Both the position numbers and the translations under genes were made by a program. A DNA stretch of 64,000 bases from Enterococcus mundtii (GTDB taxonomy: Bacteria > Bacillota > Bacilli > Lactobacillales > Enterococcaceae). This document shows positions 37,551 through 47,272 of this stretch, in pieces. The stretch covers positions 62,001 through 126,000 of the forward strand of contig NZ_PUAP01000041.1 of NCBI RefSeq assembly GCF_002947535.1, in the 5' to 3' direction. The notes below the pieces were generated by a model, which was not told the origin of the DNA, did no database searches, and was given only the letters and a program-made list of their open reading frames with translations. Every line of letters starts with the position of its first letter. The stretch's first letter is position 1.

Positions 37551-39848
37551 GTGAGACGAGCAAATTTTGATTGGAAGGTCAATGAAACAACACCTTCTGA
37601 ATCTTTTATCCAAATAATCAAACAACAAGGATTGTCTCCTCTGATCGGGCAACTGCTTTGGCAAAGAGGATACCGAGAGGAAGAAAGTATCCATCGGTTC
37701 TTACATCCAAAAGAGCAAAAGTTGCATGATCCATATTTGATGTTTGATATGGACAAGGCAATCAGCCGTATCCAAGAAGCCGTGATCAATGGTGAACAAA
37801 TCTTAGTTTACGGAGATTATGATGCAGACGGCATCACCAGTGCGACCGTCATGAAGGAAACGTTAGAATTGCTTGGTGCCCAAGTGGAAGTCTTTTTACC
37901 TAATCGATTTGAACATGGGTATGGACCTAATCTAACCGTTTATCAAGAGAAAATAGCCGCAGGGACTCAATTGATCGTGACTGTCGATAATGGGGTAGCT
38001 GGGCATGAAGCAATTGCTTATGCGCAACAACAGGGAATAGATGTGATCGTGACAGATCATCATGAGTTGCCGAATGAATTACCGGCGGCTTATGCAATCA
38101 TTCATCCTCGCCATCCGAAAGGCAATTATCCTTTTGGAGAATTAGCAGGTGTCGGTGTCGCATTTAAAGTAGCGACTGCTTTGTTGGAAGAACCACCGGC
38201 AGAATTTTTAGACTTAGTCGCAATTGGAACGATCGCGGACCTGGTCTCTATGACCGATGAGAATCGTACGTTAGTCGCGTTAGGTTTAGAGGCGATTCGT
38301 CATACTGAGCGTGTGGGCTTACAAGCATTATTTGCCAAAAGTAGTGTACGCACGAATGAAGCGGATGAAACGATGATTGGTTTTTCTATTGCTCCACGAT
38401 TAAATGCCATTGGTCGCATGGGAGATCCTAATCCAGCGGTTGAATTATTAGCCACATTCGATGAAAGCCAAGCACAGACATTAGCCGAGCAGCTACAAAC
38501 GGTCAATGAAGAACGTAAAGCCATCGTGGAGCAAATCACCTCAGAAGCATTAGCGATGATCAATGAAGAGAATCAGATCCATTTATTAGCACATCCAGGT
38601 TGGCATGAAGGTGTACTAGGGATCGTCGCAGGGAAAATCATGAACCAAACAGGGAAACCAACAATCGTTCTAGGGATCAAAGACCAAACAATCGCAAAAG
38701 GCTCAGGTAGAAGTATCGAAGCGTTGAATCTTTTCGATATGCTGAATGAGATGAGTGAATTGTTTACATTTTTTGGTGGCCATCACGCAGCAGTCGGTTT
38801 AACGATGCCAGCGGAAAATATCCCTCAATTACAAGAACGGATGAATGCCTATATAGAAGAAAAGAAAATTGACTTGTCCAAGGGTCCTGTGTTGACGATC
38901 GATGAGGTCGTCTCGCCAAAAGATGTGACGGTCGAACAAATCGCTACATTGAAATCACTTGCGCCATTCGGAACAGATAATCCTGTACCCAACTTTTTAT
39001 TCAAACAGGTTGCTGTCCAAAATGTGAAACGAATCGGCTCGAACCAACAGCACTTGAAGCTTTCTTTAGTAGATGAAGAGAGTCAATTAGATGCCGTAGC
39101 GTTTGGCTTTGGTCCGCAAGAAAATGAGTTTTTAGATGATTCACTTGATATCGTCGGACAGTTATCGATCAATGAGTGGAATGGACGCAAAAAACCGCAG
39201 CTGATGGTTTCCGACTTTGCAGTAGAAGGATTGCAAGTGTTTGATTGGCGAGCAAAACGTTACCGAACGCTAGCAAATGAAATCGAACATCCGATTTATT
39301 TAGCTTTTGATGAAGCATCGATCAAAGAACTAAATGAGTCGATACAAAAGCAAATCATTCTTTGGTCAGATAAAGAAACGATCAAAACATGGATTGAGGA
39401 AAATAAACCAAATTCACTAGTTGTGATCGATTGTCCAACTGACTTGATCGACTTGAAAGAGATATTGTCTTTTGGGGCATTTAGTCGAGTTTACTTCTTA
39501 GGAATTTCTGTAGATGAAGCATACTTGAATGGTGTAGGAACTAGAGAACAATATGCTAGACTCTTCAAATTGATCCATGCACAAGAACGGATCGATATCC
39601 GACACAAGTTAGGTGCGATTGCCAACTATTTGAAAATCCCACAAAAATTATTAATTTTTATGATACAGGTGTTTTTTGAGTTGAAGTTTGTTACAATAAA
39701 CAATGGTGTTTTGGAGAAAGTCGCAGATCCAGCGAGTCATCCATTGACTGCAAGTGACCGCTATCAGGAGCGATTGAAAAAAATCAAATCAGAGGAATTC
39801 TTACTGTTAAGTGACATTCCCACAATAAAAAAATGGTTAACAACCTAG
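37551..39848 (+). CDS. recJ: Single-stranded-DNA exonuclease RecJ
   Basis: 765 residues from GTG 37551 (GGGGTGAG upstream); TATAAT lies about 25 nt before. DHH phosphoesterase motifs [31 protein letters not shown] (DHH), IATIADL-type motif and the DHHA1 motif [10 protein letters not shown]; followed by OB fold and a C-terminal extension typical for Firmicutes RecJ. Degrades ssDNA 5'-3' in recombination and mismatch or base-excision repair. Overlaps the region before apt. Confidence 0.95.
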   Translation: MRRANFDWKVNETTPSESFIQIIKQQGLSPLIGQLLWQRGYREEESIHRFLHPKEQKLHDPYLMFDMDKAISRIQEAVINGEQILVYGDYDADGITSATVMKETLELLGAQVEVFLPNRFEHGYGPNLTVYQEKIAAGTQLIVTVDNGVAGHEAIAYAQQQGIDVIVTDHHELPNELPAAYAIIHPRHPKGNYPFGELAGVGVAFKVATALLEEPPAEFLDLVAIGTIADLVSMTDENRTLVALGLEAIRHTERVGLQALFAKSSVRTNEADETMIGFSIAPRLNAIGRMGDPNPAVELLATFDESQAQTLAEQLQTVNEERKAIVEQITSEALAMINEENQIHLLAHPGWHEGVLGIVAGKIMNQTGKPTIVLGIKDQTIAKGSGRSIEALNLFDMLNEMSELFTFFGGHHAAVGLTMPAENIPQLQERMNAYIEEKKIDLSKGPVLTIDEVVSPKDVTVEQIATLKSLAPFGTDNPVPNFLFKQVAVQNVKRIGSNQQHLKLSLVDEESQLDAVAFGFGPQENEFLDDSLDIVGQLSINEWNGRKKPQLMVSDFAVEGLQVFDWRAKRYRTLANEIEHPIYLAFDEASIKELNESIQKQIILWSDKETIKTWIEENKPNSLVVIDCPTDLIDLKEILSFGAFSRVYFLGISVDEAYLNGVGTREQYARLFKLIHAQERIDIRHKLGAIANYLKIPQKLLIFMIQVFFELKFVTINNGVLEKVADPASHPLTASDRYQERLKKIKSEEFLLLSDIPTIKKWLTT

Positions 39849-39862
39849 GAGGAAACAATAAA

Positions 39863-40375
39863 GTGGACTTAAAAAATTATATTGCTAGTATTCCTGACTA
39901 TCCGTCAAAAGGAATTATATTTAGAGATATCTCCCCATTGATGGCTGATGGAGATGCTTATCGTGAAGCAACGAAGCAGATCGTTGACTATGCGAAAGAA
40001 AAACGTATCGACATGGTCGTTGGACCAGAAGCACGCGGATTTATCGTAGGTTGTCCAGTTGCTTATGAATTAGGTGTGGGCTTTGCTCCTGTTCGTAAAA
40101 AAGGAAAATTACCTCGTGAAACAATCGAAGTGACTTACGGACTTGAATACGGTACAGATACCTTGACGCTGCACAAAGATGCAATCCAACCAGGGCAAAG
40201 AGTCTTGATTTGTGATGACTTATTAGCAACAGGTGGAACAATCAAAGCAACGATCGAATTGATCGAAGAGCTTGGCGGAGTCGTTGTTGGATGTGCCTTT
40301 TTGATCGAGTTGATGGACTTGCATGGCCGTGATAAAATCGAAGGCTATGACATGATCACTTTAATGGAGTATTAA
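39863..40375 (+). CDS. apt: Adenine phosphoribosyltransferase
   Basis: 170 residues from GTG 39863, with AGGAGG eight to nine nt upstream; the longer frame overlaps recJ without a site. PRPP-binding motif [13 protein letters not shown] and [12 protein letters not shown] identify Apt, which salvages adenine to AMP. The recJ-apt pair is widespread in Firmicutes, where it connects to (p)ppGpp genes; relA is not next here. Confidence 0.95.
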   Translation: MDLKNYIASIPDYPSKGIIFRDISPLMADGDAYREATKQIVDYAKEKRIDMVVGPEARGFIVGCPVAYELGVGFAPVRKKGKLPRETIEVTYGLEYGTDTLTLHKDAIQPGQRVLICDDLLATGGTIKATIELIEELGGVVVGCAFLIELMDLHGRDKIEGYDMITLMEY

Positions 40376-40402
40376 TCAAGTAATAGAGTATTGAATAAAA
40401 AG

Positions 40403-40446
40403 AATCCCTACTACAAACGCATGGACAGTTTGTGGTAGGGATTTTT
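40403..40446 (+). terminator. Terminator after apt
   Basis: AATCCCTAC-t-ACAAAC / GTTTGT-g-GTAGGGATT followed by TTTTG. Confidence 0.85.
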
Positions 40447-40514
40447 GTTGATTGAGGATATGACACATTGACTGAACAAATGTGTGATAGGAACAGATAG
40501 CTAGTTTGTCGATA

Positions 40515-40546
40515 ACAAAAAGCAAACGAGCGATCATCGTTTGCTT
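40515..40546 (-). terminator. Terminator of the SOS small membrane protein gene
   Basis: AGCAAACGA / TCGTTTGCT hairpin; on the minus strand followed by TTTTTGTTATC. Confidence 0.75.
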
Positions 40547-40578
40547 GGACGGAATATTTATAGAAGCGATCTTATTTT

Positions 40579-40797
40579 TTACGAGTGCCTGGAGCTGTAA
40601 TAGGTTTCGTGATAGAAGGCGTCTTCATGTGATTGACGACGTTGTGATTGACGGTATTTTTTTTCATCCCACAACATGAACCACAATGTAAACAAAGGAA
40701 CAAAAACCAACAGCGCTGTACGTAGACCAAAATTACCAATAATAATACCTAAAAACAAAACGATCAATACTAAACCAAAACGTCTCATTGATTTCAT
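40579..40797 (-). CDS. Small membrane protein under LexA control (unknown)
   Basis: 72 residues from ATG 40797 (AAAGAGGTGAAT upstream). Two hydrophobic segments, GLVLIVLFLGIIIGNF (about 7-23) and ALLVFVPLFTLWFMLW (about 28-43), then a basic, Gln/His/Tyr-rich tail. Two LexA boxes lie immediately upstream, so it is very probably part of the SOS response. Not a YneA (no LysM domain). Size and control recall SOS-induced division inhibitors such as SosA of staphylococci or small membrane toxins, but no homology can be claimed. Confidence 0.8.
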   Translation of the reverse strand: MKSMRRFGLVLIVLFLGIIIGNFGLRTALLVFVPLFTLWFMLWDEKKYRQSQRRQSHEDAFYHETYYSSRHS

Positions 40798-40820
40798 GAT
40801 ATTCACCTCTTTATAGAATG

Positions 40821-40861
40821 CGAACAAAAGTTCGTACTATTAGTATACGAACTTTTGTTCG
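40821..40861 (-). promoter_or_regulatory. Double LexA (SOS) box
   Basis: CGAACAAAAGTTCG (40821-40834) and CGAACTTTTGTTCG (40848-40861), 27 nt centre to centre, both fit the Gram-positive LexA operator CGAAC-N4-GTTCG. They control the small membrane protein gene on the minus strand. Confidence 0.88.
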
Positions 40862-40904
40862 GTTTGTAAAGAGGGAAGTTCAAAAAGAACAAAACATCTA
40901 GCAA

Positions 40905-40943
40905 AACAGGAAAAGAAGAGCTTGAGATCATGGTCTCAAGCTC
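40905..40943 (-). terminator. Terminator after lexA
   Basis: GAGCTTGAGA / TCTCAAGCTC hairpin, followed on the minus strand by TTCTTTTCCTGTTTT. Confidence 0.7.
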
Positions 40944-40973
40944 GTAAATAAATAATTTTACTATCTTCTTGGA

Positions 40974-41597
40974 TTAATAAATATGGCTGCGGTAAAGACC
41001 AACGACTCGACCTAAGATCGATACCTCATCTAAAATGATCGGTTCCAGTAAATCATTTTCAGGTTGTAAACGGAAATGATCTCTTTCTTTATAGAAACGT
41101 TTGCATGTTGCTTCGTCTTCTGCAGTCATCGCAATGACGATGTCACCATTTTGTGCAGTTTCTTGTTTACGGACAATGACATTATCGCCATCTAATATCC
41201 CAGCATTGATCATACTTTCTCCGCGGATCGTCAACATGAACAGACTGCCTTCTTCTGACGAAAGATTTGGTGGGACTGGAAAGAAGTCAGAAGCTTCTTC
41301 GACAGCTAGTATAGGCTCTCCGGCTGTAACAACGCCGAGAACAGGGATCGTCGATGGGCGAATCCCGATTTTTGATAATCCTTGTTGCGTCAATTCGATT
41401 GCACGTGGTTTCGTAGGGTCTCTTTGAATAAAGCCTTTTTTCTCTAATCGGGCAAGATGACCATGGACTGTTGAGGTAGAAGAAAGCTGAACAGCTTCTC
41501 CGATCTCGCGGACGGTCGGTGGATAGCCTTTTCGGGTCACTTGTTCGTGAATATATCGTAAGACTTCGATTTGTCTTGTTTCAGTTTGTCGGGCCAC
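40974..41597 (-). CDS. lexA: SOS repressor LexA
   Basis: 207 residues from GTG 41597, six nt after AGAAGGTG; a GTG nine bases earlier overlaps that site. N-terminal winged helix ([40 protein letters not shown]), cleavage site Ala-Gly in VVTAGEP, catalytic Ser in [11 protein letters not shown] and Lys in [16 protein letters not shown]. Represses DNA-damage genes until RecA-ssDNA triggers self-cleavage. Divergent from a YnzC-like gene with one LexA box upstream. Confidence 0.97.
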   Translation of the reverse strand: MARQTETRQIEVLRYIHEQVTRKGYPPTVREIGEAVQLSSTSTVHGHLARLEKKGFIQRDPTKPRAIELTQQGLSKIGIRPSTIPVLGVVTAGEPILAVEEASDFFPVPPNLSSEEGSLFMLTIRGESMINAGILDGDNVIVRKQETAQNGDIVIAMTAEDEATCKRFYKERDHFRLQPENDLLEPIILDEVSILGRVVGLYRSHIY

Positions 41598-41653
41598 AAG
41601 GTACACCTTCTTTCACTTGATAAGTAAATAGTACCATAGAAAATGTACGATTT

Positions 41654-41667
41654 CAAACAAATGTTCG
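41654..41667 (-). promoter_or_regulatory. LexA box, lexA / ynzC-like intergenic region
   Basis: CAAACAAATGTTCG matches the LexA operator with one change in one half-site (read on minus as CGAACATTTGTTTG). Located about 60 nt before lexA and 80 nt before the divergent gene; likely autoregulation of lexA, perhaps both genes. Confidence 0.8.
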
Positions 41668-41748
41668 CATTAAAACCTATTGATGTAGTTGTTTTTTTTT
41701 CATTTTTTATATAAGATGTAGGAGAAGCAAAAGCGAGGAGGAATAGTT

Positions 41749-42000
41749 GTGTTATCGCCTGAAAAAATCGAACGTATCAATCAGTTAGCTACAAAGAAAA
41801 AAGCAGAAGGATTGACTCCAGCTGAAGTCAAAGAGCAAGCGGAATTACGGGAAGCATATCTGACAGCCTTTCGTTCTGGCATGAGACATCATATCGAAGG
41901 AATGAAAGTCGTCGATCCTGATGGAAATGATATTACACCGGATAAATTGAAAGAAATCCAGAAGAAAAAAGGCCTCCACGATCGAAATAGCAAGTTTTAG
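41749..42000 (+). CDS. DUF896 (YnzC-like) protein
   Basis: 83 residues from GTG 41749 (GAGGAGGAAT upstream). DUF896 signature: [37 protein letters not shown], then [16 protein letters not shown]. subtilis ynzC is the last gene of the SOS operon yneA-yneB-ynzC next to lexA, so its place divergent to lexA fits; function unknown (short helical hairpin). Confidence 0.88.
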   Translation: MLSPEKIERINQLATKKKAEGLTPAEVKEQAELREAYLTAFRSGMRHHIEGMKVVDPDGNDITPDKLKEIQKKKGLHDRNSKF

Positions 42001-42098
42001 TAAAAAAAACTAAAAGTCGTTGCTTTTTTAGAGGAGATACTATAAAATTAGAAGTAGAAATATAGGTAAAAAAAACCTAAATTACAGGAGGGGTTACA

Positions 42099-44093
42099 TT
42101 GTTTGATAAAATTGATCAGCTTGGTGTGAACACGATCCGTACATTGAGTGTCGATGCAGTACAAAAAGCAAATTCAGGACATCCGGGGTTACCAATGGGT
42201 GCCGCGCCAATGGCTTATGCCCTTTGGACGAAACACTTGAAAGTGAATCCGAAAACTTCTAAAAACTGGGCAGACCGTGACCGTTTTGTCTTATCAGCGG
42301 GACATGGTTCAGCGATGTTGTACAGCTTGTTACACTTAGCAGGGTACCAAGTGACGATCGATGACTTGAAACAATTCCGTCAATGGGATTCAAAAACGCC
42401 AGGACACCCTGAGGTCAATCATACGGACGGCGTCGAAGCAACGACTGGTCCGTTAGGTCAAGGGATCGCAATGGCTGTGGGAATGGCAATGGCAGAAGCG
42501 CATCTAGCGGCGACCTATAACAAAGACCAATTCAATGTCGTTGATCATTATACGTATGCGTTATGTGGTGATGGCGACTTGATGGAAGGCGTGTCTCAAG
42601 AAGCAAGTTCGATGGCTGGTCATATGAAACTTGGTAAATTGATCGTTTTATACGATTCAAATGATATTTCTTTAGATGGACCAACCTCAAAAGCCTTCAC
42701 TGAAAATGTAGGTGCACGCTATGAAGCTTACGGTTGGCAACATATCTTGGTCAAAGACGGCAATGATTTAGAAGCCATCTCAAAAGCAATCGAAGAAGCG
42801 AAAGCCGAAACAGACAAACCGACATTGATCGAAGTAAAAACAGTCATCGGATTTGGTGCTCCAAATCAAGGAACTTCTGCGGTCCATGGCGCACCACTTG
42901 GCTTAGAAGGTATCCAAAAAGCCAAAGAGATCTATGGTTGGGAATACCCTGACTTTGCCGTACCAGAAGAAGTAGCGGAACGTTTCCGTCAAACGATGGT
43001 TGAAGAAGGCGAAAAAGCTGAAAATGCTTGGCGTGAGCTGTTCGCAGCATACAAAGCAGCGTATCCAGAATTAGCGCAACAATTCGAAGATGCGTTTGCT
43101 GGGAAACTACCAGAGAATTGGGATGCAGAGCTTCCAACATACGACGAAGGTGAAAGCCAAGCCAGTCGTGTTTCAAGTAAAGAGATGATCCAAGCATTAT
43201 CAAAAGCAATCCCAAGCTTCTGGGGTGGTTCTGCCGATCTATCCGGATCAAACAACACGATGGTCACAGCAGACAAAGACTTCACGCCTGAACACTATGA
43301 AGGCCGCAACATTTGGTTCGGTGTTCGTGAGTTTGCGATGGCATCAGCGATGAACGGGATCCAATTACATGGCGGTACACGCATCTATGGAGGGACATTC
43401 TTTGTCTTTGTGGATTACTTGCGACCAGCTGTACGTTTAGCAGCGATCCAAAATACGCCAGTCATTTATGTCTTGACCCACGATTCTGTAGCAGTTGGTG
43501 AAGATGGTCCGACGCATGAGCCAGTGGAACAATTGGCTTCGGTTAGAAGTATGCCAGGTGTCCATGTCTTACGTCCAGCGGACGGGAACGAAACTCGTGC
43601 GGCATGGAAAGTAGCGATGGAATCCACAGATACACCAACGATCTTAGTCTTGAGTCGTCAAAATCTACCAGTTCTTCCAACAACGAAAGAAGTGGCAGAT
43701 GACATGGTCAAAAAAGGTGCTTACGTCTTGTCTCCTGCCAAAGGGGAACAACCAGAAGGAATCTTGATCGCGACAGGTTCAGAAGTGGATCTAGCTGTTA
43801 AAGCGCAAAAAGTATTAGCGGAACAAGGAAAAGATGTTTCAGTGGTTTCAATGCCAAGTTTTGATTTGTTCGAACAACAATCCGCAGAATATCAAGAAAG
43901 TGTCTTGCCAAAAGCTGTGACGAAGCGTGTTGCGATTGAAGCAGCTTCACCATTCGGTTGGGAACGTTATGTGGGTATCGAAGGTCAAACGATCACAATT
44001 GATCATTTTGGCGCTTCTGCTCCTGGAAACAAAATACTTGAAGAATTTGGTTTTACAGTAGATAATGTAGTCAACGTCTTCAATCAATTATAA
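42099..44093 (+). CDS. tkt: Transketolase
   Basis: 664 residues from TTG 42099 (CAGGAGGGG upstream). TPP-binding [35 protein letters not shown], catalytic His in AVHGAPLG, and the C-terminal transketolase signature ([19 protein letters not shown]). Transfers two-carbon units in the non-oxidative pentose phosphate pathway. Monocistronic, strong terminator downstream. Confidence 0.96.
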   Translation: MFDKIDQLGVNTIRTLSVDAVQKANSGHPGLPMGAAPMAYALWTKHLKVNPKTSKNWADRDRFVLSAGHGSAMLYSLLHLAGYQVTIDDLKQFRQWDSKTPGHPEVNHTDGVEATTGPLGQGIAMAVGMAMAEAHLAATYNKDQFNVVDHYTYALCGDGDLMEGVSQEASSMAGHMKLGKLIVLYDSNDISLDGPTSKAFTENVGARYEAYGWQHILVKDGNDLEAISKAIEEAKAETDKPTLIEVKTVIGFGAPNQGTSAVHGAPLGLEGIQKAKEIYGWEYPDFAVPEEVAERFRQTMVEEGEKAENAWRELFAAYKAAYPELAQQFEDAFAGKLPENWDAELPTYDEGESQASRVSSKEMIQALSKAIPSFWGGSADLSGSNNTMVTADKDFTPEHYEGRNIWFGVREFAMASAMNGIQLHGGTRIYGGTFFVFVDYLRPAVRLAAIQNTPVIYVLTHDSVAVGEDGPTHEPVEQLASVRSMPGVHVLRPADGNETRAAWKVAMESTDTPTILVLSRQNLPVLPTTKEVADDMVKKGAYVLSPAKGEQPEGILIATGSEVDLAVKAQKVLAEQGKDVSVVSMPSFDLFEQQSAEYQESVLPKAVTKRVAIEAASPFGWERYVGIEGQTITIDHFGASAPGNKILEEFGFTVDNVVNVFNQL

Positions 44094-44113
44094 ACAAATA
44101 CTGAAAGCAGTTC

Positions 44114-44163
44114 GATTGGAGTGCTTGGAGATTTTTTCCAAGCCTCCAATTTTCTATTTTTTT
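44114..44163 (+). terminator. Terminator after tkt
   Basis: ATTGGAG-t-GCTTGGA / TCCAAGC-c-TCCAAT hairpin followed by TTTCTATTTTTTT. Confidence 0.85.
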
Positions 44164-44353
44164 GAGTACAAATAAGAAAAGAATCAATCGTTTTTTTATT
44201 ACTATTGTGTTACTTTTTGATTACTTGGAGATTACAAAAAGTAAATAATTGAAGATTCGTTTGAGTTTCAATAAAATAAAACGTATAATTTAAATGATTA
44301 AGTTTCGTTTAAGAGGAAGTTTTATTTACTGTTTCATTTGAGGAGGAATTTGA

Positions 44354-45223
44354 ATGCAAGAGCTGAGAACCCGTAGCGCTCGACACCATAGGCCCAAAAG
44401 GAAAATGACCATTAATAAAAAAGCCATTGCACCTTTAGTGGGTACAAGCCTATTAGTTGGGCCAATGTTGGTCACAGCAACACCACAAACTGTACGCGCG
44501 GATGAACTAGATGTCGCATCTTCTGCCGATCCGCAAGCATTTATCAATCAAATCGGATGGGCTGCTTCTGAAGTCGCAGCAAGCAATGACTTATATGCAT
44601 CTGTCATGATTGCACAAGCATTACTTGAAAGTGCATATGGTACATCTGGATTATCAAGTGCACCGTATTACAACTTATTTGGAGTCAAAGGTAGCGCAGG
44701 TCAATCTGTGGTGTATATGAATACTCAAGAATATTTGAATGGCCAATGGGTAACGATGAACGAACCGTTCCGTCGCTATTCATCTTATTGGGAGTCATTC
44801 CAAGACCATGCAAATGTTTTACGTTCAACAAGTTTTTCTACAGGCGATTATCATTATTCAGGTGTATGGAAAAGTAATACAACCAGCTATTATGATGCAA
44901 CAGCTTATTTAACTGGACGATATGCTACAGATCCTAATTATGCATACAAATTAAATGAATTGATCAGCACGTATAATCTGACTCGCTTTGATACACCATC
45001 GACTGGTTCGACGACAACTAGTACGACAAGTACCACAACAACTAGTACAACAACCTCTACAACGACTACGACAAGTAGTAACCAAACGTATACAGTCGTC
45101 TCTGGAGATACACTTTGGGATATTGCTCAAAAATTCGGTATGTCCGTCGATGATCTTATGGCGAAAAATGGCATGACAATGTCAAATTATTCATTATTGG
45201 TTGGTCAAGAAATCAATGTTTAA
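44354..45223 (+). CDS. Secreted glucosaminidase with LysM domain
   Basis: 289 residues, ATG after GAGGAGGAAT. Basic N-terminus and signal peptide ending near VRA-DE (about 50 residues, long as for Gram-positive wall enzymes). GH73-type glucosaminidase (SVMIAQALLESAYGTSGLSSAPYYNLFGVKG with the catalytic Glu), a Thr/Ser low-complexity linker (about 216-240) and one C-terminal LysM (YTVVSGDTLWDIAQKFGMSVDDLMAKNG). Cleaves peptidoglycan glycan strands during cell separation, like AtlA-type enzymes. Upstream TGTTACTTTTTGATTAC loosely fits a WalR site. Confidence 0.93.
   Translation: MQELRTRSARHHRPKRKMTINKKAIAPLVGTSLLVGPMLVTATPQTVRADELDVASSADPQAFINQIGWAASEVAASNDLYASVMIAQALLESAYGTSGLSSAPYYNLFGVKGSAGQSVVYMNTQEYLNGQWVTMNEPFRRYSSYWESFQDHANVLRSTSFSTGDYHYSGVWKSNTTSYYDATAYLTGRYATDPNYAYKLNELISTYNLTRFDTPSTGSTTTSTTSTTTTSTTTSTTTTTSSNQTYTVVSGDTLWDIAQKFGMSVDDLMAKNGMTMSNYSLLVGQEINV
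44998..45085 (+). repeat. Thr/Ser low-complexity linker repeat
   Basis: Codons ACA/ACT/AGT/ACG repeated irregularly encode a TTS-rich linker between the catalytic domain and LysM. Prone to length variation between strains. Confidence 0.75.
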
Positions 45224-45238
45224 CTTTATAGTATGTTA

Positions 45239-45277
45239 AAAACAGAGGCACATCTTTTGATGTTCCTTTGTTTTTTT
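45239..45277 (+). terminator. Terminator after the glucosaminidase
   Basis: AAACAGAGG-c-ACATC / GATGT-t-CCTTTGTTT hairpin followed by TTTTTTG. Confidence 0.8.
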
Positions 45278-45357
45278 GCTTATCCAGTAAGAATCACTCG
45301 CAGAAGTACCATTTTTGTATTATGATTAATAGAGAAGTAAATGAAGGGGGAAACAAC

Positions 45358-46284
45358 ATGACACAGATTTATCAGTCCATCACAGAATTGATCGGTAAAA
45401 CACCTATCGTTCGATTAAATAAAATGGTTCCAGAAGGAGCTGCAGATGTTTTTGTTAAATTGGAATTCTTCAATCCAGGTGGAAGCGTGAAAGACCGTAT
45501 TGCCTTGAATATGATTGAAAAAGCAGAACATGATGGGATATTGAAACCGGGTGATACGATCATTGAACCAACTTCAGGAAACACTGGTATTGGTTTAGCG
45601 ATGGTCGGTGTAGCAAAAGGGTATCATGTGAAACTTGTCATGCCTGAAACGATGAGTATCGAGCGTCGTTTATTGATGAAGGGCTACGGAGCAGAACTTG
45701 TTTTGACTCCAGGAACGGAAGGAATCAGTGGCTCAATTAAAGAAGCAAAACGTTTAGCTGAAGAAAATGGCTATTTCTTACCTTTACAATTTGAAAACCC
45801 AGCTAATCCATTAGTTCATGAAAAAACAACTGGCCCGGAAATCCAAGCAGCATTTGGTGTGAACGGTTTAGATGCATTTGTCGCTGGAATCGGTACCGGT
45901 GGGACTATCACTGGTGCGGGTCACGAATTGAAACGTATCAATCCAGCCCTGAAAATCGTTGGAGTTGAACCAGCGGAATCTGCTATTTTGGAAGGAAAAG
46001 AACCTGGTCCACACAAAATCCAAGGAATCGGAACGGGTTTTGTACCGGATACGTTAGATACGAATGTGTATGATCAAGTCTTATCTGTATCTAGTGAGCA
46101 AGCAATGGTAACAGCACGCCGGATGGGTCAGGAAGAAGGAATCTTAGTTGGTGTTTCAGGCGGTGCCGCAGTTGAAGCAGCGCTTAATGTAGCAAAAGAA
46201 CTAGGTGCTGGAAAGAAAGTTCTAGCTATTATTCCTGATAATGGCGAACGTTATTTGTCTACTCCTTTGTATCAGGACATGTAA
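45358..46284 (+). CDS. cysK: Cysteine synthase A (O-acetylserine sulfhydrylase)
   Basis: 308 residues from ATG 45358 (GGGGGAAAC upstream). PLP-dependent fold type II: Lys45 in [12 protein letters not shown], phosphate loop [10 protein letters not shown] (71-80), [12 protein letters not shown], and the C-terminal [11 protein letters not shown] motif. Makes cysteine from O-acetylserine and sulfide. Located alone between terminators; in redox neighbourhood of perR and nox. Confidence 0.94.
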   Translation: MTQIYQSITELIGKTPIVRLNKMVPEGAADVFVKLEFFNPGGSVKDRIALNMIEKAEHDGILKPGDTIIEPTSGNTGIGLAMVGVAKGYHVKLVMPETMSIERRLLMKGYGAELVLTPGTEGISGSIKEAKRLAEENGYFLPLQFENPANPLVHEKTTGPEIQAAFGVNGLDAFVAGIGTGGTITGAGHELKRINPALKIVGVEPAESAILEGKEPGPHKIQGIGTGFVPDTLDTNVYDQVLSVSSEQAMVTARRMGQEEGILVGVSGGAAVEAALNVAKELGAGKKVLAIIPDNGERYLSTPLYQDM

Positions 46285-46306
46285 GTCTAAGTGAAAATCT
46301 GAATAA

Positions 46307-46350
46307 AAAGTGTAAAATAATGGTGAAACATCCGTTATTTTACACTTTTT
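46307..46350 (+). terminator. Terminator after cysK
   Basis: AAAAGTGTAAAATAA / TTATTTTACACTTTT hairpin followed by T-run. Confidence 0.85.
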
Positions 46351-46466
46351 TTGCATAAATCAGGCAAAATTATAAAATTCTTTCCTTTTTCTTTCCATAA
46401 TATGTAGATTTAAAAAAATAAAAATAGTATGATAATAAAAGAACAATAAGGTGGGGTTTTGTTTAT

Positions 46467-46892
46467 ATGGAAAATAAAAAAGTAGAAGCGGCGATCGAGC
46501 AGCTGAAAAAAGAAAATATTCGGATTACGCCGCAAAGATACGCAGTTTTAGAGTATCTGATCGAGCATCGTTCACATCCAACTGCAGATGAAATCTACAA
46601 AGCGCTTGAGCATCGCTTTCCTAATATGAGTGTTGCAACAGTTTACAATAATTTACGGTTATTCACATCGATCGGGTTTGTTCAAGAAATGAAATATGGT
46701 GACGCTTCAAGCCGATTTGATTTTAGTTCACAAAGACATTATCATGTGATTTGCCAAAATTGCGAGACGATCGTTGATTTTCACTATCCTGGATTGGAAG
46801 ATATTGAAATGGCGGCGGGACGCTTAACTGATTTTGAAATCCATGATCATCGTTTAGAATTATATGGGTTATGTCCGAATTGTAAAAAATAA
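46467..46892 (+). CDS. perR: Peroxide-sensing Fur-family repressor PerR
   Basis: 141 residues, ATG after AAGGTGGGG. Fur fold: RITPQRYAVLEYLIEHRSHPTADEIYKALEHRFPNMSVATVYNNLRLF. Regulatory metal ligands His37 region, Asp in SSRFDFSS, and HYHVICQNC; structural zinc from CQNC and CPNC. The SSRFD motif is typical of PerR rather than Fur or Zur. Senses H2O2 through Fe-catalysed His oxidation. Lies directly before nox. Confidence 0.92.
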   Translation: MENKKVEAAIEQLKKENIRITPQRYAVLEYLIEHRSHPTADEIYKALEHRFPNMSVATVYNNLRLFTSIGFVQEMKYGDASSRFDFSSQRHYHVICQNCETIVDFHYPGLEDIEMAAGRLTDFEIHDHRLELYGLCPNCKK

Positions 46893-46910
46893 ATCATGCG
46901 ACGATTGGAA

Positions 46911-46948
46911 TCGTCGACAAGGTCAAATGACTTTGTCGACGGTTTTTG
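46911..46948 (+). terminator. Terminator after perR
   Basis: CGTCGACAAGGTC / GACTTTGTCGACG hairpin followed by GTTTTTG. Confidence 0.85.
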
Positions 46949-47272
46949 TTTTTAGTGTTCTTCTTATGATGTACAGGAGCATAAGGGATTTCAACACCTG
47001 TAAAAGTAAGAAGAAAAAATCCCATCGGTTTTTGAAGATGTATAGATATTTGTTAGATTTTTTTTTGCTATTTCGTATTCATTCACAAGCGTATATGGTT
47101 TAGTTAAATAAATCACAAAAGGAACGTTTATTTGTCGCTGTTTTAAATCGAAAATGCGCAAAATATGATAAGTAAGCACTTGTGAATTCACAAGCATAAA
47201 ACTGTTGGATACGTTTTAATTTTGCTATAGTAAAAACTGTCAAAGAACAAATCGTTTATCGGAGGGACACAC
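46949..47272. other. perR-nox intergenic region with a palindrome
   Basis: 324 nt, AT-rich, no gene. Includes CTTGTGAATTCACAAG (47179-47194), a perfect palindrome, and a second half-site-like CACAAGCGTATA about 100 nt before. Both sit upstream of nox. Confidence 0.5.

Noticed and set aside
44998-45085. CRISPR or tandem repeat array
   Set aside because: Irregular three-base codon repeats inside a coding linker, without spacers.
47179-47194. Canonical Rex operator
   Set aside because: Half-sites abut with too short a spacer (TTGTGA-AT-TCACAA); reported only as a palindrome.
46991-47197. 68-codon minus frame in the perR-nox gap
   Set aside because: No ribosome site, no recognisable domain and it overlaps the nox upstream palindrome.
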